Shown: piece by piece, positions 11,449-20,982 of the stretch | Layout of the letters: each line of letters begins with the position of its first letter | How positions within the stretch are numbered: position 1 is the stretch's first letter | Assembly (NCBI RefSeq): GCF_000350225.1 | Contig: NW_005179124.1 | Span: 1 to 64,000, forward strand | DNA: 64,000 nucleotides | Origin: Chondrus crispus | Lineage: Eukaryota > Rhodophyta > Florideophyceae > Gigartinales > Gigartinaceae | Direction: 5' to 3' | Position numbers and translations under genes: made by a program | Notes under the pieces: model-generated | The model's input: the letters and a program-made list of their open reading frames with translations, nothing else | Database searches by the model: none | What the model was told of the DNA's origin: nothing

Positions 11449-11685
11449 GGAACGGCTCTGACAAACGGCCCTGACGGGCCCTCAGGGCCGTTCCGAACGA
11501 AGAGTTCGCGGTGCAAGCACCGTAGCACCCTGACATTTGGCATGAATGGATTGGTTATAAAAAATTATTGGAAATGCTTTCCTCCCATTCAACCAATCCA
11601 TTCATGCCAAATATCAGGGTGTTCGGGTGCTGGCACTGCGAACTCTTCGTTTCGTTCGCTCGGAGTGTTCCTGAGGAACACTCCG
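11449..11685. repeat. nested fold-back cluster (hairpin / MITE-like)
   Basis: Three inverted repeats sit side by side. At about 11449-11494 GGAACGGC-type arms flank GGCCCTGA/TCAGGGCC. About 11495-11556 pairs imperfectly with 11591-11655 (roughly 60-bp arms including TTGGCATGAATGGATTGG) around a 34-base AT-rich loop. 11661-11685 is a perfect 12-bp hairpin with one spacer base. No ORF is involved. It resembles a fold-back or MITE-type element; no clear target-site duplication was found. Confidence 0.75.
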
Positions 11686-12151
11686 GACGAGGAGTTCGTG
11701 GTGCTGCGCCTCCCCCCCCTCCTCGCCCTCGTCCATGCCGCCGCTCCCCGGACCCTCCCCCGTGCGTCTTCACAACTTGGTCGCTATCGCAAGTCGGTCG
11801 CTACCGACGACCACCACCCGCCACCCGCCTTCCGACCCCACGCTCACGCCCATCTTCTCCCCATCTCCTCACCACGCCGAGAAGATGCCACGCCGAGAAG
11901 ATGCCGCTGGATCCCTTTCGTCCCCAGCATTGTTGGCATCGACCGACCGCAGCTGTCAACATCCCTGGTGAATTCGTTTAAGAAATAACTGAAAAACAAT
12001 TATTGCATTGCCCCCGCAATTCCCCATCCGTCCCTCCAGCACGTATCCCTCCAGCACATATCCCTTCAACGAGGCCTTCCGAAATGCCATCAACCTTGTA
12101 CCAACCCAACGCTCCCACCCCTCCGCTTCCCCCTCCCTGCCCCCATCCACC

Positions 12152-13912
12152 ATGCCGCCGCAGCACACGCGGCGGGTCGCCATCCGCGACCTGCGCTGCG
12201 GTCAACTAGGCTGGCACATCGTGGGCACGTGCGTGAGCAAGTGCAAGTTCAAGGACTACGGCGACGGAGTGCTCTCGTACTTCCGGCTGCAAGACACCCC
12301 CGGCGGCACCGGCGGCACCGGCGGCACCATCCGCGTCACGGCCTTCAACTTCCCCGCCGCCCACGTGCACGCCCTAGTCCGCGTCGGCTGCAAGTACCGC
12401 GTGTCCGCGGGCGGCGCCGAAGTGCGCCACGCCAGCCCGGACTTTGCGCGCGCCCACACCTGCGAGCTCAACGTCTTCTCCGCGTCGGCCGTGGAGCCCG
12501 TCGCCTTGGCGCCGCCCCGCGCGCCCGCGCCGTCACACGACCCCGCCGTGGTGCGCGCGCTGCCGGACGTGCGCGCGCTGCCCGCGCGCTCGCGCACGGC
12601 GCTGCGCGCCCACGTCGCGGACGTCGGCTGCGTGCGCCCCCACCCGCGCTCGCGCTACGTCACGCTGTGCGACCCCGCCTCGCGCGAGACCATGCGCCTC
12701 AAGCTGCTCGCCGCCCACGCGGACGAGGTGCGCGACGACGACGCCGCTGCCGGCGCCGCCGTCGTCGTCGAGGTCACGGGCGCCCTCGTCTGCGCCAGGC
12801 CCGGCGCCGACGTCAAGGTCGAGGTCGAGGCCGACGGCAAGGCGCAGGTAGCCGTGCACCGCGGCCGCGCGCCGGAGGAGCCCGCGGCGCCGCCCGCTGG
12901 GAGCCCTTCGCTGCCGGGCAGAAGGCGCCGGGAGGCATCGCCGGGGACGGGTGCGGGAGCCGGCGTATGGCGGGGCGGGGGCGGAGCTGGTCTGTCGTCG
13001 TCGCTCTTGGATATGGGAACAGCGTCTGGCGGTGAGAGGATTCCGCGATTGAGGGTGGCCACGCTCTCGCCGGAGGTCGGGCCGTTGCCGAGTCATTTCG
13101 GGCCCATTGACAGCATGTTCAGGTCGGGAGGCAGCGCACTCGGAGATGCAGCGCCTTCGACGCACGCAGTACGACCGATAGACATCCGTGGGGAGAGCGT
13201 TGCGAACACCGCGCATCCGGAGGCCACACCCAGCCCGCCGTCACAGCTGCAGGGCGTTGCGTCCAGTGCAGCGCGCGGTGCCAACGCGCAGCGACCGACT
13301 GCTGCGACCATGGCTAACGGGAGGAAGTTTTCCGTGTTCATCAGCCATGCCGGGCCGGACAAGAAGAAGGTCGCCTTGCCGTTGTACAACCAGCTCAAAG
13401 ATCGGAAGATCAGCGCCTTTTTTGATAAAGAGGAGATCCGCCCGGGCGACACCGTTCCCGACGTCCTCAAAGATGCCATGGAGCGAGCCATCGTCGGCGT
13501 CTTCATTCTCTCGCCGGAGTTTGCGGCCCGCAAATGGCCGATGAGGGAAGCGCACCGCTTCATTACCAGGCATGAGGAGGCAAAGGGTAGGGGGGAGCCT
13601 TGGCCGGTCATCATTCCCGTCTTCCATCGCATGGACGCGCAACAATGCAAGAGCTCCGAGTTTTACTCCCTCCTGGGTATAAACAGGGAGGAGGTGTTTT
13701 GGTCGAGCGGCTTTTTTGACGACGATAGAAAGAAGGAGCGTTCGACAGAGGATGTGAGTCGGTGGCTAACGTTCCTGGCAAACAAATCTGGAGTTTATGA
13801 GCCGGAGTATAGCAAGGCAGCCATGGAGGGAACCAATAGCAAGCTTGTCGAATGTATCGCAGACACAGTCGTCGCGTCTTTTAACAATATAATCCAAGAC
13901 CTTGTAAATTAG
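12152..13912 (+). CDS. RPA70-like tandem OB-fold / TIR-domain fusion protein
   Basis: One uninterrupted ORF of 586 residues. Residues about 9-117 follow the RPA70 DBD-A pattern: tryptophan-led first strand (W21), YFRLQD (43-48), IRVTAFN (60-66), then a strand region ending ELNVFSASAVEP. Residues about 133-237 fit a second OB fold like DBD-B (VRALPDVRALP, then YVTLCDPASRETMRLKL). A disordered Pro/Ser/Gly linker (240-388) leads to a TIR domain (about 391-545) with FSVFISHAG, FFDKEEIRPGD and SPEFAARKWPMREA. E466 sits where NADase TIRs have the catalytic glutamate. The ATG at 12152 has context CCACCATG; earlier in-frame starts are not ATG. The OB half is much more GC-rich than the TIR half. Inference: a single-stranded nucleic-acid sensor with a TIR effector. 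The domain calls are by eye. Confidence 0.82.
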   Translation: MPPQHTRRVAIRDLRCGQLGWHIVGTCVSKCKFKDYGDGVLSYFRLQDTPGGTGGTGGTIRVTAFNFPAAHVHALVRVGCKYRVSAGGAEVRHASPDFARAHTCELNVFSASAVEPVALAPPRAPAPSHDPAVVRALPDVRALPARSRTALRAHVADVGCVRPHPRSRYVTLCDPASRETMRLKLLAAHADEVRDDDAAAGAAVVVEVTGALVCARPGADVKVEVEADGKAQVAVHRGRAPEEPAAPPAGSPSLPGRRRREASPGTGAGAGVWRGGGGAGLSSSLLDMGTASGGERIPRLRVATLSPEVGPLPSHFGPIDSMFRSGGSALGDAAPSTHAVRPIDIRGESVANTAHPEATPSPPSQLQGVASSAARGANAQRPTAATMANGRKFSVFISHAGPDKKKVALPLYNQLKDRKISAFFDKEEIRPGDTVPDVLKDAMERAIVGVFILSPEFAARKWPMREAHRFITRHEEAKGRGEPWPVIIPVFHRMDAQQCKSSEFYSLLGINREEVFWSSGFFDDDRKKERSTEDVSRWLTFLANKSGVYEPEYSKAAMEGTNSKLVECIADTVVASFNNIIQDLVN

Positions 13913-14606
13913 TAGGTGGTCGAAAGCTGGGTGGAATTCTGTTATGGAATACTGTACACGTAGTCTCATGAGGTGCATGTACAGTGCAAACTTGCAACGA
14001 CAGGGGTGTCTAATTAGGAGAACGTCTGACTCCTTTTGAGCAACAGCGAGCTCCATGGCCGCTTAGTTGGTATCTCGCAACGCTTTCGGAGGATCGGATG
14101 ACGACTCAGAAAGATAGAGAGATGCGATGCGCTTGCGGCATGGGTTTAGTTCAGAGAGGTACTCTCCCGCAAATACTGGCCCCAAGTTTCGCTTCCACGC
14201 TTCGACAAACGCTCAACAACTATGGTTCTGTGTCAATTCTTCTTGAAGAACCTGTGTCGCATTAACAGCGATTTGCCCCAATCACGCTGCATGAAGTGCA
14301 GACTATGAAGTCCCCACTCTGGCGTGGAGAAAGGAAATGAACAGAATCTAAAGCACTGCTACATATCATCAGTGAAAAGAGAAACAACACAGTGGTAAAT
14401 GCGACTAAGAAAGGATTTACTAGGATGGACTTAGTCACACTCTACATTCTGCCCTACCGTTGGTTCTTCTCTTACATGAAAAGGGAATCCCGAAGTCTTC
14501 CTCTTGTGCGATTGCCATGGTCAATCCACCTGAGGCAGTATCAGGGCAGACTACGCAAGAAAAATATTCGTTCTCATGCGTCACGGCTGGGTTTGCATTC
14601 TGTCCC
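13913..14606. other. intergenic, nothing recognised
   Basis: The 3' flanks of the OB-TIR gene (+) and the cysteine-rich gene (-), which converge here. No motif or repeat of note. Confidence 0.5.
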
Positions 14607-14903
14607 TCAGACACAGACAGCGTTGTGAGTATTGAGGCAATGGTGGTAGCGGCCATCGTTGACTCCAGTGCAAGTTTGGAGGCAGTAGCGGCACAGAGCC
14701 CGATGCTGATCGCAGTCTCCAACAGTTCCGCGATAGTAGACGCACCCAAACCAGCCCGCGTCGCAGGCTTGCTGTACGGTCTGCTTGTCAGCCACGTCAA
14801 TCGCCTCGTTCGTGTTCTTGACTTGAGCACAATCAACGGATGCGATCATGGCGATGATGAGAACGATGTTGAACAGAGCGATGAAGACCTTGTTGAAAGA
14901 CAT
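14607..14903 (-). CDS. small secreted cysteine-rich protein
   Basis: 98 residues with a true ATG at 14903. The N-terminus MSFNK is followed by a hydrophobic core (VFIALFNIVLIIAMIA), and a cleavage site near SVDCA/Q is plausible, giving a mature chain of about 73 residues with eight cysteines (ACDAG, GCVYY, DCDQ, LCRYC, TCTG, HCLN, VCV), enough for four disulphides. No known family is recognised; size and design resemble secreted defence or cell-wall peptides. A TATAAAAG box on the same strand lies 105 nt upstream, and the 5' leader between them carries repeated CAACAT-type words. The strand opposite is also open (14460-14975), but signal peptide, cysteine spacing and TATA box favour this strand. 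Confidence 0.65.
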   Translation of the reverse strand: MSFNKVFIALFNIVLIIAMIASVDCAQVKNTNEAIDVADKQTVQQACDAGWFGCVYYRGTVGDCDQHRALCRYCLQTCTGVNDGRYHHCLNTHNAVCV

Positions 14904-15007
14904 GTTGAGAAGATGTTGAAACTGTATGTTGAGAAGCTTGTTGAAATGGATGTGCTGGTGTTCGTGCTTGGGTGAGTTTTCTGATGCCGGGAAGAGGTCA
15001 GGGTGTT

Positions 15008-15015
15008 CTTTTATA
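15008..15015 (-). promoter_or_regulatory. TATA box of cysteine-rich protein gene
   Basis: TATAAAAG on the minus strand, 105 nt upstream of the ATG at 14903. Confidence 0.6.
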
Positions 15016-18000
15016 CTACGAAGGGGTCAAAGCTTGTTGGCTTCGAAGACGTTGCCGTTGACGTTCCCGTCCACAAACCTCGAATTTGGAGGTTTTGTGC
15101 GCCTCTCTTCTCCCGGTCCATTCAATTGGAAGGAGACTGCCATATCTGCCATTCTGCCACATCTCTCCTTCTCTTGAGATTAGAGATATGCTTCCCCCCT
15201 CTCACTGACTTACCTGATGTCAAACCTCGTTTCCCATAGCAATGCCCCGGTCATCCAATTACTTTCTTTTTATCTCTGCGCACAAATACGCACATCTGTT
15301 TGAGGCCCATTCCGGGTTAAGAATATTTGTAAACTACTCTACAATCCGCATTCGAATTCTTGGGGGAGGGGGCAACGTGATGCTTACAACATCCATTCAT
15401 TACTTCCCGGACGAACATGTGATGTGTTCATGATACGTTTTACGATTTGTACAAATTGCTTTTGTTGTGAGAACCTTGCTAATCATTCCTCAACATTTCT
15501 CCGAGAACATTTCGCCACAGATTCGTCGCGAGTGATACATTTGCACTTTGTTTGTAACGACCGAGGAGAAGCTTACGCAAATAGCTGCTCTCGTGTTTTG
15601 TTTTCACCTCAGTGGTAGACCCCGACCCTTGGAAATGGCGATCGACTAAACCAACAGTAGCCTGTTGTGATTGTATTCATAAAGGTCCTGCTTAAACCTG
15701 TCAAAGGCATAGACTCGTCTCGAGATCCGAAAGGTAGAAATGTGTTGATGAGTCATGGAGGCGGATTGTCTCGCTTTGCGGTGAGCCTTGACTAGTTTTC
15801 AATTTCTACAAATCACTCTAAAGGCCAAGAACTAGGCTTTGGGGTGGGCTCTCGAAAACTTGCTTGGTAGTTTCATATCCCACAACCAAGATAGGAATGC
15901 AACAATACTCAGCGTATATACAAAGGTATATAACTCTTGAGTTCTTAAAATGGCACAGTATTGAAACAAATGTGCCCTTTGTATTAAGTTGCTGCGTTGA
16001 TCGATAGCTACATTTGGGGGCTCTCGTCAGATGTGATATCGATGAAAGCAGACAGTTCATCTACACAATATCGTTTAGAGAGGACATTCAATGTTCCCTG
16101 GGTGGTAACATCGGTTTTCACAAGATGTATGCTGCATTGAAATGGGATCATGTCTTTAAAGTGGGCTTGCATACACGTTCCTTTTTCGTTCGGCGCGGAA
16201 GATATCGAAAGACTCGAACGGCGAAAATGTTTTATTCATCAACTAATATAGCATTGTGTATGTCTGCTTATGCTGTAGGATATACAACAAGTATTGATTT
16301 GTCAAGCTGATCCTTCACCCATGCTGCCGCTTTACTGGAGCCATAGTTGGAAAACAATTTTGGATTGTAAGGAAATGTGCAGTCATCGACGCGCCGTGTA
16401 TGTGGCCTGTCTAGCACGTGACCCGTAGTAAAGTGTCCCTGAGGAAAACGTGCGCGAAAGTGAGATATGAAAAATTAGTGAGCACTGACACGTGAGGTTG
16501 GAGGTGGCAACACGTGAGCATTCGCGAAAGGTTTTTTGGCGCATTCCTTCGCTATTGCCATTCAGTGTGGACAAGCTGCGGTCCTCTTCTCCGTGCTCCG
16601 GAGGTTGATATCTGCTCCCCGTGATTTAGTGGCATGCATTTGTTCAATAAGAAATAAGATCGCATACCTGAAGAAACCGCAAACGAATCAGTTTAGACTG
16701 ATCATCTGTCAGGACAGCTGCATTATACTGGATTTCCGATCAAGCGAATCCATTCAGGGGACACTGTTACCGAAATGCTGCCTGAAGACGCAGAAAGATA
16801 TGCCAGTTTTAATTCATCGTTTCCACTGCCTTTTTTATTTTTACGTACACAATGTGATGTGGCAAGCTGCCAATGAACGACTCTCCTGTGGCGATTTCTT
16901 TTGGAGGAGGAGCAAAGCCTTGAGCTGGAGAAAAGCCTTTTGCAGAAACTGAGAATTTCCGGCATTCTATTCAGCATCAATGACGTGGGCACCTCTAGAG
17001 GCTAACTCATTCCAACGCACGACAAGGCATCGCTGCATCGCTTCCCTGAACGACTCATAAATCTAAATGTTTACATGACGCAAATCTCATGCTCCTCTAG
17101 CAGCTGCTTTCGTCAATGGTGCGAGAGACGTGTTGCTACGCAACCTCACAACTGTTGGGCTTGAGCATGCAGGCCATAAGAGGTGTTTTGATGTCAAAAC
17201 ACAGAGTCGCATTCAGGAGAATACGTCCCAATAATGGCCCTGGGCACCAGAGCCTGTGACCCAGAGCCATACAACTTTGGTCCCAAGTACTAGGGCTCAT
17301 GGCTCCGTAAAATCCTGGTTGACAATTGATTTTTCTGATATTTGCCTCACGCGGCACTCCCATTGGTCCCGGTGGTGGACCTTGTTGGATCCTGCAAGCA
17401 AGGCCTCAATGATGGAATATTTCCATCCACCCTCGATCGGAGCTGTAATGCGATCCGGCATCTTTGAAAAGGTTGATGAATGTTTCTGAAGTTTCAAAGG
17501 TTCCCAAAGTGCTGCCGAAAGTTTGAGCAACTTTTTCTGCGAAACTCAGAAACATTCTGGAGACGTGCACCCTCCCATTACACTACCAGTCTCCTCCATC
17601 AATAGCTATCCGTTTATTGGGGGCGGTCATATTCTACGAGTAAATCATGTAGGAGAATGGATGGCTCCGATTCATCGGTCCCACCTTTTTCAGCCAATCA
17701 GAGCTCTTGGTCCACAAAGAGCGAGGTCCCACATTTCAGCAATGTTTCAACCATTCCCCACCGCGCGAGAAATTCAAAATATTCTGTATATGTTCAGAAA
17801 CGGCGACCACCATGGCGGCGGCAGGAGTGCAGAGAATGGGCGGCGCTCAGGCAGACCTCTCCCTCTAGGGGACGTTGGCTGCAACGACGCGCTGATCGCG
17901 CGCCCCGTCGATGGCCTCATCGAGGGCGGCGTGCTTAATGAAGGACGTCAAGGCGACAGAATGCAGCGCATCAGGTGGGTGGTCATATCGTGCAGTGCAA

Positions 18001-18410
18001 GACGGATTAAGTCGAAAAAGAAGAGATCGGAGCAGTGCGCAGGGATTGTGAGGGACGGAGAGGGTTAGCGAGTAGTGCAGAAAAACGCAGGGCCGGTGAT
18101 TCGATTTAGACAGGCGGTGCAGCAAGCGGTGCAGCATAACGTGCAAGTGCGGAAGGGGGCTGGGAGGGATTTGGGGCACAGCGGGAGCAGCAAAGGAGTG
18201 CTAGGGCGAGAGTGAAATCCAGTGAGGTGGTAAGAGAGGTGCAATGAGGGAGGCGGTGAGAGAGGTAAAGTGAGGAAAGAAGTGGTGGGGATTCGAAGTG
18301 GTGAGGATTCGAAGCGGTGCGAGGTGGTGGGGCGTGAGGGCGTATAGAAGCGGAGAAGGGAGACGTTTACATGAGTGGGGGAAAGAAGTGCGCGGCACAG
18401 GCAGGATTGT
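15016..18410. other. long intergenic stretch, nothing recognised
   Basis: Only short unrelated ORFs in all frames (the longest is about 180 codons at 17523-18068, without motif and with an implausible start). 15240-17000 is moderately AT-rich. From about 18000 the + strand becomes purine-rich and grades into the WD40 relic. Confidence 0.45.
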
Positions 18411-18419
18411 GTGAGGGGT

Positions 18420-19420
18420 AAACGATGAAGTGAAAGAAGGACTCAGGTTGTCGAGTGCGGGGCTCCAGAGCGAAGGGCAGCCAGTGGTATTTGGAGAAAT
18501 AGGCGTGCGATTGTTTGACGTGCAAACAGGGACACTCATCGAGAACACTTCACCAGGACATACGACAGATTTTCTCAGAGTTCAGATGACTTCGGACGAA
18601 TGATGAGTGGCATCTGGACGCTGGGGCAAGTCCATGTAGGCGTTGGATGTGTATTGGGACCGGAAAACAGGGACACATTAACGAGACGCATGGAACGAGG
18701 GCGGTTGCGTCGGGATGAGTGCAGAAGAAAGACATGTGCCATCCAGAATTGTCTTACAAAATCGCGCGGGGTTGACACGGACCGAAACATCGCAAGGTAG
18801 GTCTACACTCTTTGGATACGAGAACGTTGTGCGTATTCGGGCGATGTGTGTGGGGGGAAGGGTTTTGAAGCGAGGATCGGATATTTGTAACTTGCCAGTG
18901 AAAGATATAGAGAAGGGAGCACAAGGTGGCGACGTATCAATTGGAAACACCGAAAAGTTGGATACCTCGCAGACGAATGGCGACGGACGGGATGGGGTGT
19001 CTTGATCTTGGAACTAGAATGCGCAGGTCTGGGACATAGAAATGGAAGCGCATGACAAGAACGCATCCTCTGGACACATGTATCGGGTGCGTACTGTTGC
19101 CATAAGTGCGCACTGAAGACATGTAGTTTACTGACCATTCGATGACAGTTTCGGAGTGAGGGACATAATGACGGGGCTACAGGTCGTTCGTTTATTTTCT
19201 GGAAGCGCGGAAAGAGTGGTTATGGTTGCGAAAAGTGCGAACAGAATACTTGCAGTATCTACATACTGGAAAACAGTGTGCGAGTGTGGGACGTGAAGGT
19301 GGGACCACATTTCGGAGACGCAGTAAACCGCAGTAAGTGCACACATAACATGGTTGGATGGCAGTTTGATGAGATGCAGACGACTGGGATATGGCGTCTG
19401 ATTCCTGAGCGAAAACGTGC
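18420..19420 (+). pseudogene. decayed WD40-repeat gene
   Basis: Several WD-repeat signatures remain in changing frames: VRLFDVQTGTLI at 18505-18540 followed by SPGHT, VYWDRKTGTH near 18649-18678, VKDIEKGAQ near 18898-18924, GVRDIMTGLQ near 19155-19186 and VRVWDVKVG at 19279-19305. Spacing of some is close to the 43-residue period of WD repeats, and SDDFGRMMSG near 18587 matches the strand before the WD. Frameshifts and stops separate the repeats, so no product is expected. WD40 blades are generic scaffold domains; the partner domain of the original protein is not visible. Confidence 0.6.
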
Positions 19421-20982
19421 TGGAGTAAGACGTGGAGAGAAAGACTGAACTTCAGAGAAGAGATTTATTTAACCACTCTCTTTGACTTCACGGGTAACAT
19501 AATAGGATCGGCGCGCATAGCGCGCAAGGAGCTCACTTGTCTCTGCCGTCTAATCAACATTTGTGTGTATGTGATTGCATGTCTGTGAGTGTCTGTGCGT
19601 GTCTGTGTGTATGGATACTGCCCGCTGCTCCTCGTCTTGGCCACAAGCAATCACCCATCAGAGTCCCTCGGTCATACAGCACTCCTCTGACACCCCACAG
19701 GTGCCGCTAAATTCTCCTTTTACACCCTCAATCCCTTCTCCCTTGGCCTTCTTGATCTTTGCCGTCCATGTTTCTAAAAGAGATCCACAATCAATCCAAT
19801 TTCGTCACTTTTCCTCCACGCAGTTCTTTCCTGCCCCTTGACCCCCGCCGGCATCCAGGTACCTCTATTCCCCCTCTATACCCACCACTTCGAATCTCTA
19901 CCACTTCGTTAATCACATTCTTCCTTGCTTTGCTCATATCCTTTTCCCTCTCTCTGCCCTCCCACCCACCATGCCGCGGCGGCCATCCCTCACCGCCTCC
20001 GTTGAGCTAACCACCAACGCCTTGGAAGGCCTCTGCCTCCTCCCCGCACTCCCACTGCGCTAGCTTCTCTAATTCTCTCCCACTCTTCTAACCCCTTTCG
20101 AAAAGCCCACTCCCCGCCCCTTCCCGTCTGCGCACATTCTCCTGCGCCGCCCGCTGCAGCATCCCGTCCTAGCCCAATCGCTGTCCTCCACCCCGCCCGC
20201 TGCCACCCACCTGGGCTCCCATACTGCCGCCGCTACCCTCTCGGACGCCAATTACATCACCAAACGACCCGTGCTTGCCGCGCAGCGGAACCTCTCAGCC
20301 CCACGCAGCCCGCTGCTTCGCCACCGCCACCCGCCGAGCCCGCTGCTTCGCCGCCGCCACCCACGCCCTTCTGCCTTCCGCCATCGATGCCCGCCCGGTC
20401 CCATCCGCTTCTGCCTGACCCCGCCACCGCCATGGTGCTCGCCGTTTCCGAAGACGTACAGGAAATTTTGAATTGCATGATTTACTCATTGTAGAATGTG
20501 ACCGCCCAATTTATTGGAGCAGGGCACTGTAATCTCCCAGGCTGCCGCTGGATTGGTGAGTCTTGTAAAGTTTGGTGTCCATCTGGACATGGACTGGACC
20601 GCCTGTAAATCTATGACATGGACATGCGTCTCAATTTCATGCTTCATCAGCACCGGGCGGTGCCGACACTGCACGTTCGCTTTCTCCTTCTGTTCTTCTG
20701 TTCCGCACTTCCATTTTGATCCAGCTCTTTCCACTCGGCCTCCCTCCCCTGCTTTGTCAACGCCAACTTGCTGTTGGTTATCCTCGAAGCTGCTCACCAG
20801 AGCGGTTCTTCGCTTTTTGCTCTCGACGTGCGCTCTTGCGACGCCGCATCCCGTCGTGATCAGCTTCTCCGCCACTCCTTCTCCCTTCCGCTGTCCTCCC
20901 TTCGAACGCTTGTTGCTCCTTCAACCTGTCGAAGGAATTGCTACCACCCGCGTGCCCTCTCTCGCTGCTACAACACTATCCG
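19421..20982. other. intergenic, pyrimidine-rich on + strand
   Basis: A TG-rich microsatellite-like stretch (about 19556-19615) and C/T-rich sequence up to the next gene. Open frames here are compositional. No gene recognised. Confidence 0.45.

Larger units (their letters stand above)
9813..11460. other. intergenic region between NRT2 and the OB-TIR gene
   Basis: The NRT2 3' flank is AT-rich to about 10450. After that come two related segments with 18-bp palindromes (10540-10557 and 10750-10767), then a GC-rich stretch 10960-11400. ORFs in the GC-rich part overlap on both strands with no domain, so none is called. Confidence 0.5.

Noticed and set aside
12008..12151. N-terminal extension of the OB-TIR protein
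   Set aside because: The open frame begins at TTG; the first ATG is 12152, with a good CCACC context. The extension is Pro/Ser low complexity.
12229..13035. Arg-rich alternative-frame ORF within the OB region
   Set aside because: Typical GC-rich shadow frame; the RPA-like motifs are all in the other frame.
14460..14975. 171-codon + strand ORF
   Set aside because: Opposite to the cysteine-rich gene, which has a signal peptide, patterned cysteines and a TATA box; this frame has none of these.
17523..18068. 181-codon ORF
   Set aside because: No motif, start not ATG, composition shifting to purine-rich; no support for coding.
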